A stretch of 64,000 nucleotides of DNA from Liolophura sinensis (lineage: Eukaryota > Mollusca > Polyplacophora > Chitonida > Chitonidae), in NCBI RefSeq assembly GCF_032854445.1, contig NC_088296.1:18835485-18899484 (forward strand), given 5' to 3'. The notes beneath the pieces were generated by a model that had not been told where the DNA came from, ran no database searches, and was given only the letters and a program-made list of their open reading frames with translations. The position numbers and the translations under genes were made by a program. Shown piece after piece: positions 11,228 to 23,931 of this stretch (position 1 is the first letter of the stretch; every line of letters begins with the position of its first letter).

Positions 11228-11797
11228 GTAACTTTAATTTGTGATAAAACATATACATTTAATTGTTTTAAACCATGTACCGGACTAAACAATAGACTAT
11301 GTTTGGGTGTGATAATTCAAAGCTGTGGGTTGATGGAGTTGTTGTCACGTTTGAATGGTTTCCACAGGAAAACATCCCAAAACTAAAATGTAAAACTAAA
11401 GTGTGAAAAAAAAAGAAAAACTCACAAGATTAAAACAGAATATACTAAAGAAAGCCACACTTACAAAAAAGACAATACCCTAGAAAGTAACACAATAGCA
11501 GCGACGACGGTGTGTTTGTGGGTAAATGGTCAGACGTAAGCGGTGGAAACTGGCTTCGTGTGAATTTACCTCACTTCGGTTTATATTCTAACTATTCGTG
11601 TATATACGTGGATAGCACATGTAGATACATGCACGAATCCCACACGTAGCACTATGGCGTAAGTAGGATTTGATGTCGTTACTTGTCTCGGTATTTACTA
11701 AAACAGGTCACCGTTACATTAACGTCCGAAGCAATAAGGCTTTCTTTAGTTCTACTCTTTATAAAGGTTACCACTCATGGGTGAGTGAGTGAGTGAG

Positions 11798-12034
11798 TGC
11801 TTGGCGTTTAACGTCGCACTCAACAATTTTTCAGTCATATGACGACGAAGGAATCCTTAGGGTGCATGTACGTGTAATGTGCCTCCTTGTTGCAGGACGG
11901 ATTTCCGCCGCTCTTTTATTTAGTGCTGCTTTACTGAGACGACTTACCGAAGGCAAGTAAGCCGTCCCGCTCGAGCCATTATACTGATACGTGTCAACCC
12001 GTTGCACTATCCCCTTCATGCTGAACGCCAAGCA
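11798..12034. mobile_element. Small MITE with TGCTTGGCGTT inverted ends
   Basis: TGCTTGGCGTT at 11798-11808 is mirrored by AACGCCAAGCA at 12024-12034. The left side is preceded by a GTGAGTGAGTGAGTGA run. The internal segment TTTCAGTCATATGACGACGA and the GAGTGAGT lead-in are features I associate with common mollusc repeats. It interrupts the retroelement copy at 11490-13150. Confidence 0.6.
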
Positions 12035-12051
12035 AGGAAGTTACAACTTCC
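12034..12051. other. Short perfect hairpin
   Basis: AGGAAGTT AC AACTTCCT forms an 8-bp stem with a 2-base loop just outside the right end of the MITE. Confidence 0.6.
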
Positions 12052-13150
12052 TCTTTTAAAGTCTTAGGTGTGACTCGATCAAGGATTGATCCTGGATCTA
12101 CCGGTCCCGAAGTGGAACCGCTCATGGGATGTTACATTTATTGAATTACTTGAATTTCTCGTTAATAACATCTATGTGAAATTCGGAGATACCATTTACC
12201 AACAGTGCATAGGTATTCCAATGGGTACCAATTGTGGGTCTCTTTGGCAGAACTATGCCTGTTTTCATATGAATACGACTTTATGCAGAAATTGCTTAAA
12301 AGTAATATCTTTAGAGCTCGATCCTTTTCATTTACCAAACGGTATATTGATGATCTACTGGCGTTAAATAAACCCAGTAGATCACATGCTGAAGCGGTGA
12401 AGGAAATCTATCCGCCTTCATTGGATTAAATGGAGACAACAGATAGTCCTGATGGTACATTTGGATCTATATATGTACAAAGACGAACAAGGTCTTCTTT
12501 CACGCCGCCTTTACGGCAAAAGGGATAATTTCAATTCTGATATTGTAAATTATCCTTATTTGGATAGCAAAAGACCAAAGGGTCCTGCACATGGCGTATA
12601 CATATCTAGCCTTGTAGCGTTTGTCAGATCTTGTGATGTGTGAAATTGTGATGACTGTAATCTGCGTCACAAGTTGTTAGTTCGGAAACTAGTTTGTCAA
12701 GGATATTCCATCAAACGCCTTCATTCTAAGTTTTTCAAATTTTACATTGAGTCTAACTCTCTCGTTGGCATGTATTGACAGAGCGTTGAGAATCTCTGGC
12801 GATCTGCATTGTGATCAACTTCATGGACGGCGCTGTTATGCTTATGTACATATCTATCGCGTACATGGTATTTAACAACATAGATGGCGCTGCTTCCTGA
12901 GTGTAACCGTCTATCATGTAGACAGCTTTTATACACACCAGCGTGTCGTGTGAAACATCATAGATGGCGCCTCTTGTAGTATGAGATCCTTACATGTTAA
13001 CTGGAATAACGCAATCGTCCGTTACTTTTGAATCGCAGTTTGTTCGTTTAAGGTCTGTAACGCTCGCCATTGTTGAACTATATCTAATACCGCTTAACCT
13101 AGGGCTAGGGGCCGTAAAGGCTGGTTCGATTGATAAGGAAATTGCAAATG

Positions 13151-14490
13151 TCCGGCCAACCAACAACTGGCCAATGACTCGGGTCATCTATCCATTTTTC
13201 AGGTGGCAGAGAATATGGGTCGAGCAACTGGCTTCCATTGTCAAGCAATAATTTCCGTTGATAACTGCAGAAATCTGACATAATAGGCGATCTGCAGTTG
13301 TCAGTGTCAAAACTTTGTTCCTGCCGTCAGTGGAGGCGGAAGTTGTTTTGCCTACCAGTTGTGTGCGCGCAGCCGAAAAGGCGCTTTCACGACCGATAAC
13401 CTCAACAAAGAAATCCATTTATACTTAATGTATACGTCAAAACAGACATTAGTGTAACAGCCATCAACAAACAAGGGCGTCTGTAGGAAAACAAACTCGA
13501 GACGCTGCATGCTTTTTGGTAGTAAATACCTGTAACATGCAATTAAATCGCCACATAGCACAGGATCTAACACCATCAGTTCCCTTGCTGATCTCATTTG
13601 TTGATGTGCATAGACCGGTAGATACAATCTTTCTCTGTTCACATACCATGAACAAATGTGTAACCAAGGATGAACTTCTTTTGGATCTACACCATTTTCT
13701 GTCCTAAAGTGTCGATTAGCGCCAGCCATTGTTTGAAATTACCTCCCATGTTTGGTTTATCGTAAATTGAATAAGTACTAAACGATGTCAGCCAGAAAAC
13801 TGTCATTGTATCCAGCGTTGTAACATATGTACGCAAGCGCGCAATGTATACATATACATATTTACAATGCGTCTTTTTTTCTGTCATATTCGCTGCAACA
13901 CGAGTGTGTGTATCCGGACAACTGTTGTACAGTTAGGGCATTCTCATTGCAAATGTGCCCTCAACAGTATCATAACATCGACCAATTTAAATCAAGGCGT
14001 CGAAACGTACATTTTTATATCTGCCATCAGCCATGAAGGACGTTCCGGCCAATAATTGCAAGATCAGTTCCAAAACTAATTTTCAAGGCAAGCCACGAAA
14101 TGTCTATACCGTATATAATGTTAGAAATTAAGCAATGAGAGGCAAGGAATGTTCGATACAGATTAATATAAATTGTGTTCAATACTGCAGGATTGGCTTT
14201 TTTCCCGGTTTCCAAAATGTGAGTATTGCTCGCCATATTCATGCTCCATACTCGCAATAACATGCAAATTTTACAATTTTGCAATATTTTTAAAATGACG
14301 GAAAACTGCCATTTAGGACGGTTTAAAACCACCAAGACTCACATTGGACAAAACATACTCTTTCGTCGAGAACTTGCTTAGCGCCGAAGACCTTTTTCGC
14401 TTCAGAAAGAATTTTGGAAATGTGCCCAAGTCTTCAATGTTAATTCTGATAAATCTTTCATATTGAGTAAGGTAATGAAAAACTTACAGT
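13151..14490. other. Unexplained DNA
   Basis: No convincing exon or repeat structure. Several short frames on both strands have no recognisable composition or splice context. Confidence 0.5.
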
Positions 14491-14499
14491 TTAGCGAGT

Positions 14500-15190
14500 A
14501 AAACCAGAGCAGCGACGACAGATTGGTAATTGGCAAATAATCACCAGTAAACGGTGTAATGCGATCTCCGCCATCTATACTACTTTTCCTCACCAAGACC
14601 CAGTTGATAGATTTAGGCCACTAATTGTTTCGGCGCTTAACAGAACTGATCACGGCTACATTAACGTCAAAGGAATCAATCTTTATTCGGTTCAACTACA
14701 CACAAGCGTTACCATTCATGGGGTGTTTCGTTGTACCTCTAGTTGATTGAATTTCTCATTCAAGACATTTATGTCAAATTTGGGGAAACCATATATCAAC
14801 AGTGTATATGTATTCTGATGGGTATAAAATGTGCAGTCCTCCCCCCACCCCTTTTTCGGCTGACATACACCTTTTTCCCAAATACCACTACATGCAGAAA
14901 TGTTCAAAGAGTAATCTTCACCAGACTCGATCTTTTTTCTTGTCAACCAGATTTAAACAATCCATACATAGTACAGACTGTGAAACATATATACCCACCT
15001 TTACTGGATTTAAAGGAAACCACACACTTTCCATATAGTACATCATATTAGGGCCTGTATTTGTACAAAGAAACCAACGGCATTTTGTCTCACCGCCTCC
15101 ATGACAAGAGAGATTGTTTCATTTTTAACGTTGTAAACCATCTTTTCATTGATAACAATATACCGAAGGGTCCTACCTACAGTACAGCCA
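14500..15190 (+). pseudogene. Penelope-like retroelement copy, heavily degraded
   Basis: It begins with the dispersed short repeat and the same upstream block that precedes the RT at 12086 (for example CATTAACGTC and CGTTACCATTCATGGG). The RT part keeps EFLIQDIYVKFGETIYQQC (14743-) with GIPMG decayed to CILMG, and later KHIYPPLLDLKET and GILSHRLHDKRDCFIFNVV. The catalytic YIDD is lost. Confidence 0.58.
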
Positions 15191-15575
15191 CATTCCAGTC
15201 GAATCTTCTACGCCCATCATGGCGTATGGTGGGCCCACCATGGATGGGCCATGTTCCATTGTAAGTGTATGGGTACAATCCGACCAGGCTTCGAGTAGGC
15301 CTCAGACCCCCGAAAAACGGAAGTTGTAATGGGGGTCAGTGTCCAGTAAGCGGCGTGGTCGTCTGGTCTAATGTGACCTTAATCTGAACAAGAGTGCTTA
15401 AAGGGAGACTACTCTTCACAGCGTTGATCACTGAAACTACGGAAATAATAGTCAAGTTTATATACAGACGCGAAATATAGTCACCCTCACCCACATCAGG
15501 ATGGCAGTGGGGAATGGATCAGGGTATGATGGCCGGACCGTCCGCGTATAGTCGGTATATACTATATCTTAAACC

Positions 15576-15756
15576 GGGGGCCTCCGTGGCTCAGTCGGTT
15601 AGCGCGTTAGCGCAGCTTAATGACCCAGGAGTCTCTCACCAATGCGGTCGCTGTGAATTCAAGTCCAGCTCACCCACCATAATGCTGTCCGCCGTCGTAT
15701 AAGTGAAATATTCTTCAGTACAGCGTAGAAAACAGCAATCAATCAATCAATCAATC
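15576..15756 (+). mobile_element. SINE family A with tRNA-like head, middle deleted
   Basis: The head GGCCTCCGTGGCTCAGTCGG TTAGCGCGTTAGCG has an A-box form, and GTGAATTCAAGTCCAGCTC resembles a B-box. The tail GCCGTCGTATAAGTGAAATA follows directly, so the middle segment present at 32835-33096 is missing. It ends in (AATC)n. Confidence 0.75.
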
Positions 15757-17339
15757 TTAGACCGGGAGATTACTTCTCCTAAATTCTTTTCTTCTTCGAT
15801 ATACAATTATCGATTTAGTCAAACACAATTTCAATGATGCCTCAGATAATTCAGACTAAAGTATATGCCAATATTTCTTGAGGATACGTAATATGTAAGC
15901 TTTCACACCGGATCGATCTCACTTTATTAACAGGCGTCGTGTCGTTGCGAGTTGGTTTGCGTTTCAAATGTACCAGCCGGTTAGCATGTTTGCTGTTACG
16001 GCGTACGTCTGAGAGTAGTTCTTAAGTTTAAATTGAAATGGACATATTTCGAAATTAATTATAAAATCGGCTCTGTTGTTGTATTATTTAGCATACCTGA
16101 TTGATTCTCCTATAAGGAATGACTCCTTGAGTATTTAAATCCATGCTCTTTAAAAATGACAGCCTCCAAGGATATTTGCTGTTTTCAGGTTTCAGCCGAC
16201 ACATTTTCGGTAGCAGATAATAATGTGGTATCTTCAAGATATATAGTCACAGAGTTATATTCCCGACAGAATACATCACTTTGCATTGTTTTAATGTTAA
16301 TGATGTGTCAATTAAACAATACAGCAGTTTGAGTATTTCTTGAAAAGTGTAGTCAAACAAATTGCAATTGATATAGGATACCAAAGCACAATTGAAAGCC
16401 ACACCGGTCTCCAGCTGATCAGAACAGGCGTATATGTACGTCACTGCAGAGTTACAGAATTACGCGTAAAACTTAAATCCTGGAGACAGATCTTATTGCT
16501 GACGACAGGACTTCATAAAATAAATTCAGGTAAGGAACAGAACCTGTACATGCCACAGTATTGACCGACGTACCACAGACAAATAGCAAGCCTCTGTTCT
16601 GGGGATGTTACTATGTATCACTTTCTATAGCAAAGCCAGGTTCTCACTGAAACAGATGTATGGGCACATGGCCGCAGGCTATCCCGGCAGCTGTATGAGA
16701 ACATGGCCACCGACTATTCCCACAAGCTGTACGAGAACATGACCACTGACTATCCCCACAAGCTGTATTCTCTCTATAACAATGGGGGTTAAATTTTTCT
16801 TTAATATTTCCAGCCCGTAATTGTAACATTTGATATCAATTTTCTGTTCGAAGGGAAAAAAGTTTTTTGTCCACTCCAATGTTCCCAAGAAAACAAATGA
16901 AAGCTATAAAAATGGACATTACAATATCTATCTCTTGTGGCACTTTTCTGTTAGGAGCGAGTAGACAGATATAAGATGTATAAGATGTATATATTTTTTC
17001 CAGCACAGTCAGAACAGTGCTGGAAAAAATAAAAATTTTCTGGTAAGTATGATATTGATCTGACAGATAAATCTGCCAGTACTTGCCAAATTTTACTAAA
17101 ATTATCTGGCACATGATTTAAACTTTTAAACTGTTTATTGGAATATGTTGTTCAATATTGTTCTAGTTTATAGGAATATTTCTGCTTCGTATAACCAGAA
17201 AATCGTGTAGGAATACATGTAGTCAATCTGATTTCCCATAAACACACAGTCCAAACCTATCGGCTCGTACTCAGACTGAGATGGCCTTAGCTCTAGATCT
17301 GAGATTTGTTTCATTTTCTCAGCTCATGTCTCAGAAATA
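15757..17339. other. AT-rich DNA with two small repeat structures
   Basis: An approximately 36-bp unit is repeated about three times at 16660-16780 (GGCCACCGACTATTCCCACA). A weak possible exon lies at 16340-16529, ending at a GTAAGG donor, with no recognised domain. Otherwise nothing. Confidence 0.45.
16994..17029. other. Perfect 13-bp hairpin
   Basis: TTTTTTCCAGCAC (16994-17006) pairs exactly with GTGCTGGAAAAAA (17017-17029) around a 10-base loop. No terminator or ncRNA context; possibly a small foldback repeat. Confidence 0.7.
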
Positions 17340-17908
17340 CTGGGGCCTGTTTCACGAAAAGTCCAAAGGATAAGTTTACACCGCTAAGTCATTTAGCCTA
17401 CTAGCAATTTTGTGCCACCCGGAAGTGGCTAGGGGACAGCAAAGTTGACTCAAACGTGTTGTGTGGCCCATTTTGTAGTCCTTTCATTGATTTAAAAAAT
17501 ATGAATAAGCCACTTTTTTTGCAACACACAAAAGTTTTTTTAAAGCTCAGAAATCATCGAAACGCATACGTTGTTGTTTCGCTTCGACCAGTTGTTGTGA
17601 GAGTTTTTGTCCTTTGTTAACAAACTGTGCCAAAAACGAAACTGAAGGAGAAATTATCCCCCTTTGCTGTTATTTATACATAGTAATTTAATATATTTAT
17701 ATTTTGGATATAATTTAACAATTATCAGCATTCATTCAACCAATCAGAATGATGCAGAGCGGCCATAGCCGGCTGTGGATGCCTGCTAAGCTTTAGGCAG
17801 TTTTTTTCCTTTTGTGAAACTGTCTAGTGAGCGGCAGTGGGCTAAATGACGCTTAGCCGATTAACAGACTTTGGACGGCTACAGAAATCTTGTGAAAATG
17901 TGTCCCAG
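17340..17908. mobile_element. MITE with long imperfect inverted ends
   Basis: The left end (CTGGGGCCTGTTTCACGAAA, then GTCCAAAGG and CTAAGTCATTTAGCC) is mirrored by the right end read in reverse (CTGGGACACATTTTCACAAG, then GTCCAAAGTCTG and TAAGCGTCATTTAGCCC). The ends are about 60-70 bp and imperfect; the core has no coding frame. I could not find an unambiguous target duplication. Confidence 0.62.
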
Positions 17909-20617
17909 GTATGTACTCTTCTATTCAATAATCTGGAGTTCCGCCTTTTCCAATGTGATGTCCTCAACATGTCAGTCTGCCAAAGACTATAACATCACAA
18001 TTATCACAAATGCACCGGCAGCAAGTCAAATTTTGCTTTTGTGGCGTATAGCGTGGGCACTTTAAGGACAGCGCAGGGGACATAACCGAGTTTCAAGTTA
18101 GTTGAATGTAACGATTCTGAGCGGTTAGTGTGAAAACTAAACGTGGAACATGTCCAACCGATCTCAGATCTTTCTTAACAGAGACTAGTTGTTTTTCATA
18201 TGTCTACTAATGCCCCTAAAATTTAGATAAATATGAGTTGAAACACTTATCCTTGGACTTAAGAAACCTGATAGGAGACCCAGCGACTAATAAGACTGAA
18301 ATGCACACTATAGCACATCCACCACTATCTTGTATAATGCATTAAGCCACGGTGTTGAGCTTTCGTGTTCACCTCAACCAGTGGCGCTAACAGGGATTGT
18401 CTTGTTCAACACTGGATGAACAATTGCAAGTACCTGCGCCCTTATGTCCTTCTCGACTTTGTTATCAGAGTTACATATGCACAAAGATAACAAATGACTC
18501 CTAAGTATAACATACATACATATAACATAAATGTGGCTGGAGCCAAGTCCTTCGTCTTTATCGGGAAAGAGATTTGGATTCTCATCCAGGTAAAACATTC
18601 ATGGGCATATATAAAAATTAAGTTTAAAAATCTGTCTTTATCGATGGCTATTCTATGTGTTAAATTTAAAACAACTGAAAACCACCATAGTGTATGTGCG
18701 AAAATGCCCACTCTGTTTTTTCATCTGTCAGTATATTGGTCCTCATTCATGGACTACGAATTTGAACTTTTATATGGAATTCATGCCTGGACTATCCACT
18801 GTCTGCCCGGCATCATTGAAAACTGATGACCGCTTCTCTGTTATGTGTTACCGGTTTTATTTCTTGTTTATATAATTTCTTACATACCTCCGTCTTTGGG
18901 AGCTAGTGTTAAACGTTGGTTTGGAAATGGACCCTGCGATCATGGGCTTGTAACGCCCTTTACGGCCTTCGAATGGTATACGAATGTGGGACATGACGCT
19001 TATATCCTCATAACATGTCATGACATTGTACATTCATCATGGATTAAGTTACATTTTTTATGTTTTAATAAACATCAACAGCCATTATATGCCACAACTT
19101 GGTAACATGATTGACATGATCGACAAGAGTGTTAACAGCACCACATTTGACAATCAAAGTATCAGCTGAACTACACGGACATCATCTGTTTGGCGTGGAG
19201 TAAGTGCATGAAAATTGGCAAAAAAAGTACAAAAGAAAAAAAAAGAACAATCAAAATACTTAAATGTCTCTTTGATACGGAAACGTGGAAAGGCCATTTT
19301 TTAGCCATCGCAAAAAAGAGAACAAAAAACAAAATATTCTGCTAACGCAGGGGAAAGTGTTTTCTCCCAACTTAAACAACGAATCAAAATTCTGGTATCT
19401 GAGATAATAGTTTATCATTGGCTACTACGTCGGTGGAAATTAATTCACTCCGAATGAACAGAATTAGCCCGAGTTCATTTATTTGTAAACAAAACCCTCC
19501 ACAATAGTTTCGCTGTAGTTATACAAAACTGCTCGATCCTAACAATGTATCTGGCACGGATGTGGGTTAGAACATCCGCGTAGGAATCCCTGCACACAGC
19601 TAAACTTCCGGATGGATATTGAAAAATATCTCTGAGTTAATAATAGAACGGCTGCTCAGTTTTATCCAGGTTTTCCCTTCGACCCATCCACTCGCTGAAG
19701 CCGCTATATTTGAAATTGTTTGACTGATTTACCTCCCCTTGTGGCCCCACCTGCCGTGAAGACTACCGGAAGCGTTGAGTGAACTTCCGATGCCACACAC
19801 ATCGTAATGTTGTAATTGTAAACCTACCATGCATCTTGCTCTATTTTCTACATGTAACTTCAGTTCCGTAGTACAGATCATTGGGAATTACGACTGTTAT
19901 ATAAAACATGGCCGTAGTGGTAGATAAGATTTCTAGTACATCCGCGTGCAAACGTTGCCTTGTGGGAATTTCTGTGCTGCCTTATTTGCATGGTACCTCG
20001 TCTGGCGGACAGTTTACACGAGTTACAAATTTCGACTTAAAATTCTCTTAACAGATATGTTCGGAAAAATATAGGCATGCACATTTAGTTAGAAGTCTAG
20101 TGGAACTCATTTTTTAATTTAGCTGAACCAACTTAAAAAATCTTAATTCCTTTTGGCTATATCTCCCTTTAACGTTGGGAGTAATGTTATATCACGGTTA
20201 GCTGTTTGATTTGGAATCCTACACTGTCATGTAGGTGTTTTGTCTATACTGCATTGATAGAGAATTAGGTAGCAACGGGACATTGTCATAAATATGGTTT
20301 ACACTAAAGGCCAAATCAATTTAGGTAACTGGTGTCTGTGTCCGTCAGAACATACTGAACTCCTCCCAATACCCAGTACCCAGAACGCCACAATGACCGC
20401 GATTTGACTAATTCTGACTTCCGATGTGTTCTTTGTATCAAAACCAAGCTTATGGATTATCTTTAATTAGAATAATTATTGAATATTCCTTTATACAACA
20501 TGGAGCTCCAACATATTAATGTGAAGTACTTGAGGGGTTACGTGTCTCTAACAAAAGACAATTTTAATAATGAAAAATACTGACTTTACAGAGGGTTGAA
20601 AATATGTTTTTTTCTTT
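17909..20617. other. Unexplained DNA with one retroelement fragment
   Basis: A diverged plus-strand match to the retroelement 3' region lies at about 18780-19000 (ATCATTGAAAACTGATGACC). Positions 19940-20010 match 32110-32180 (GTTGCCTTGTGGGAATTTCT versus GTTGCATTGTGGGAATCTTT), a short dispersed repeat. No supported exon. Confidence 0.5.
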
Positions 20618-20738
20618 GTTTTTTGATTGGTGTTTTACCTCACGCTCGAGAGTACTCACCCACACGTCGTCAACGAGGATGATGGTGTTAGAAAACCGGG
20701 CAGAGCTCGGGAGAACCCCATGGTCATCCGCAGGTTGC
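20618..20738 (-). mobile_element. SINE family A, 3' part
   Basis: TTTGATTGGTGTTTTACC on plus is the reverse of the family tail, followed by GAAAACCGGGCAGAGCTCGG and CATGGTCATCCGCAGGTTGC. The copy is diverged, without a head. Confidence 0.65.
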
Positions 20739-22222
20739 AATGAAAAGCTGAATGTAGCCGACAAGTTAAAAGAAACATACTGAACCCACATGTAAATTAC
20801 ATTTCGGTACGAGAAAGTGAGGCTTGATTGTTATAAGAAATTTTCAGTAGATCACTGTGTTACTTTTGGGTTTGTTCTTAACAAGTATGTGTCAGACATG
20901 CAGTCACTTAATATGGTATTTCAGCGTTTAAAAGATTTTCTAACAATCGCATTCACAAAAGCAAAACTTCATAAAATTTATCATTTAGTGTAATTTCCAA
21001 TTCCCCAGCGACTGCAAAGACTGGGTATATACGGTTTATTTGCCAAAAAATCAGCGCTATAATTTATTCTTTGTTCTTCCTGCCTCAAAACTTGCAAAGA
21101 GGCGGAATTTCCTTGTATTAAATCCACCGTTGATCTCCTTGGCTCCTGCCAGGTTTGCTTCAAGGTCAAAACAGCATATTACGCCATGTTCTTCATCTTC
21201 ATTTAAAGTTTCAATAAAACATTTTACATCAGAATTAAAACAGGGAAACCCCAAAGGGTTTCATTCCGGCCTTTCAAATTGTCACATCATCTAGACATGA
21301 TGAGAAAGTAAAGAAGAAAGCATTCTTCAAGGTGATAATAATATACACTTTTCTTTCATTGTGTTTTAATTGTCTAAAGTATCTTTTGTACAGTGTATGA
21401 AGATTGTCATTTTAAGGAAACAGAAGAGGGTGGTGTAGAGCATCGACCTTTGGTTTATTACTACCAAACTTTCCCACATGTGACTTGCACGCAAAATTAG
21501 TACATGTAGAGGTGGAAACGGCCATATGGGTGCCTACTTTGGTGAATAAAACACTTGTATTTTTTTCTCATTATATTTTTGTGCTAGTCAAGAGATCCAT
21601 ATAATTAAGACGTACAGCACAGAGAGAAAAAAAACGGAGCAGGGGCAACAGTGTGATAGTTGATCACACGTAACCGGTGAAATACGGCCTCCTGTAGGTT
21701 TACCTCAGTAAGCGTTTTAATATATCTGTTCATACAAATGCATAAATAGTAACAATTTACACGCCCCATAGCACTATGGCTTGAGCAGAAATAGGTAAAA
21801 ATGCAGTGATGTTAAGTGCAGATTACTGGACGTCACTGGTTCTATTTCAGTGTGATCTGCCTCTGTACTTCGCCTTATATTCAAGCTTAATGAAACAGTG
21901 AAATAGTATCGTGTTGTTAATGTAAATGCATTTGATGAGGGATTCAGTATAGTTATACATATCTTAAGGTTGTTTTCTTGATAATGTAAATTAAACATTG
22001 ATTAACGTGATGTCCTTACTTTTGTTATAGACTTACCCTGAGTATGACTAAATATGGACTGCGACCAAAGAAACCATTTTCAAGAAGATATTAAGCAAGA
22101 GAACGAGCGTCTCTGTGGAGAGGCCTTGTGAAGTGAACATGTATTGGTAGACCTGTAAAGCGTGTCAGTCATAAATAACCAAATGGGGAACTGGTTTTCT
22201 AGAGGAGAGCCCGAATAGTCAG
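20739..22222. other. AT-rich DNA, no supported gene
   Basis: It holds one copy of the dispersed short repeat at about 21640-21790. A minus-strand frame at 21057-21254 and a plus-strand frame at 21040-21294 overlap; neither has splice context or a recognised domain. Confidence 0.45.
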
Positions 22223-22610
22223 CCTCTATTTTGAGTGGCGACTCCGACGAAACCGCAACCGAAACCAGTCTGGTGACAAGTAGAGGTAAAATATACCATT
22301 ATATTGACAGTCTAAGAAAGAACATGGAAAAACAGGAACCAGCGGATAACGTGCAGCGCCAGCTGAAAGACATTCAAAATGATTATAAATCATCAGATGA
22401 GTTACTCAAGAAACTTTATTGATGGTCGCCATGCTGAAAATCTTATAGATTGGAACTCAGCACTTCTAAAAGATTTGTTATCACTGGAAATGGACGTGAC
22501 GGATTACGTTGAGAAACATGCTACCTCATCAGAAGCTCAGCTACTTTCCACCGGATCCTACACGGAAACCAGCGAATTTGCGAATTCTGAAGCTAAACTC
22601 CGTCCGAGAT
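22223..22610 (+). pseudogene. Putative helical-protein exon with one frameshift
   Basis: A frame entered in phase 1 (acceptor CAG at 22220-22222, weak) reads SGDSDETATETSLVTSRGK, then YHYIDSLRKNMEKQEPADN and ...QLKDIQNDYKSSDELLKK. Near 22415 the reading moves by one base and continues FIDGRHAENLIDWNSALLKD and LEMDVTDYVEKHATSSEAQ, up to a GTATAT donor at 22611, in phase 1. The Leu/Lys/Glu pattern suggests helices, perhaps coiled coil. The phase matches the exon at 23932. The shift means that either this is a pseudogene or one base is wrong in the assembly. I do not recognise a family. Confidence 0.45.
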
Positions 22611-22639
22611 GTATATATGTTTTATGTGTTTATAGGAAT

Positions 22640-22885
22640 CATCCCTGTTTTAATGAGGTCCTATCGTCTAGAGCTCTAATCTAGCCACAATTAAGCGCGT
22701 CCTTGTTAATAAGGTCCTGTCGATTAGAGTGTTAATCTCACCACAACTAAACGGTTCATGGCTGGTAAGGTCCTGTGATCTAGAGCGTTAATCTCACCAC
22801 ATCTAAGCTGTCCTAGTTTAATAACATCCTGTTGTCTAGAGTTAATCTCACCACAACTGAACGACCCGCGGCTACTAAGGCACAG
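22640..22885. repeat. Minisatellite block 1 (about 55-60 bp unit)
   Basis: Four diverged units sharing AAGGTCCTGTCGTCTAGAG and GTTAATCTCACCACAACTAA. Confidence 0.85.
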
Positions 22886-22899
22886 TTAAAAGCCAACAA

Positions 22900-23165
22900 T
22901 AATACAACACTTAAATCAAATTCCGTATACACTGCATTGTTCCAACTTTTTCCTTTTATACGATATAGTTCACAGACTTGACGTTTAAGACATGAAGTTT
23001 AGTACCCTAATTTCCGATCCTTTAATTCTTTCTTTTTACGGACTGACAAGCAACACCCATATCAAACTGACGAAGGGAAAGACATCTGAAGAACAACTTT
23101 TTGATAAAAGCGGAACACAGTGAAGAATTGAAAGGTGTTAAAAGTAAGTTTTCCTAGCCTCAATG
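22900..23165. repeat. Higher-order repeat unit, first copy, with a decayed exon
   Basis: This segment is repeated at 23790-24045. It contains a decayed version of the exon at 23932: the acceptor reads TTTTTACG instead of ...CAAG, and an indel near 23100 breaks the frame to a stop. Before the break the frame reads LTSNTHIKLTKGKTSEEQLF. Confidence 0.6.
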
Positions 23166-23214
23166 TCTCTATATTTGTGGCTTATCTACATTAGTTGCGC
23201 CTGGCCAATAAAAT

Positions 23215-23760
23215 TCCATCCTGTAAAACGTTAAACTTACCATAACTAAGCCGTCCCCGTTTAATAAAGTCCTGTCGTCTAGAGCGTTAATCTCACCACA
23301 ACTAAGTGGTCCCAGGTAATAAAGTCCTGTCGTCTAGACCGTTAATCTCACCACAACTAAGTGGTCCCAGGTAATAAAGTCCTGTCGTCTAGACCGTTAA
23401 TCTCACCACAACTAAGCAGCTGCATGTTAATAAAGTCCTGTCGTCTCGAGCGTTAATCTCACCACAACTAAGTGGTCCCAGGTAATAAAGTCCTGTCGTC
23501 TAGACCGTTAATCTCACCACAACTAAGCAGCTGCAGGTTAATAAAGTCCTGTCGTCTAAAGCGTTAATCTTACCACAACTAAGCCGTCCCCGGTTAATAA
23601 GGGCCTTTAGTCTAGAGCGTTAATCTCTTCACAGCTAAGTGATCCCACGTAATAAGGTCCTGCCGTCTAGACCGTTAATCTCTCCACAACTAAGCAGTCC
23701 TAGGGTAATAATATCTTGTGGTTTAGGGAGTTAATCTCACCAGAACTAACCCTGACTAAT
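23215..23760. repeat. Minisatellite block 2
   Basis: About nine units with the core TAATAAAGTCCTGTCGTCTA and GTTAATCTCACCACAACTAA. Two sub-variants alternate (GTGGTCCCAGG and CAGCTGCAGG), suggesting dimeric amplification. Confidence 0.9.
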
Positions 23761-23931
23761 AAAGTATAGATGAAACCTTACAATAGTAGGCCTTCCACCC
23801 GTAAATTAAATTTCGTGTACATTGCATTGTTCAAATTTTAACTTTTTCCTTTTATACGAAATAGTTCACAGACTTGACGTTTAAGACATGAGGTTTAGTA
23901 CCCTAATTTCCGATCCTTTAATTCTTTCAAG

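Larger units (their letters stand above)
11490..13150 (+). pseudogene. Penelope-like retroelement copy with RT core, frameshifted
   Basis: This is the best RT copy in the window. Frame 12086-12367 holds NIYVKFGDTIYQQC then IGIPMGTNC (RT motif around 12205-12230). A frameshift follows, and frame 12205-12429 continues with SFSFTKRYIDDLLALN, containing the catalytic YIDD near 12343. A further piece at 12452-12643 has YMYKDEQGLLSRRLYGKRDNFN and ends in VYISSLVAFVRSC. The C-terminal part with GYSIKRLHSKFFKFY lies at 12700-12760. A small TIR element sits inside the 5' part. Assignment to Penelope-like elements rests on the GIPMG and YIDD context; I see no GIY-YIG endonuclease. Confidence 0.65.
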
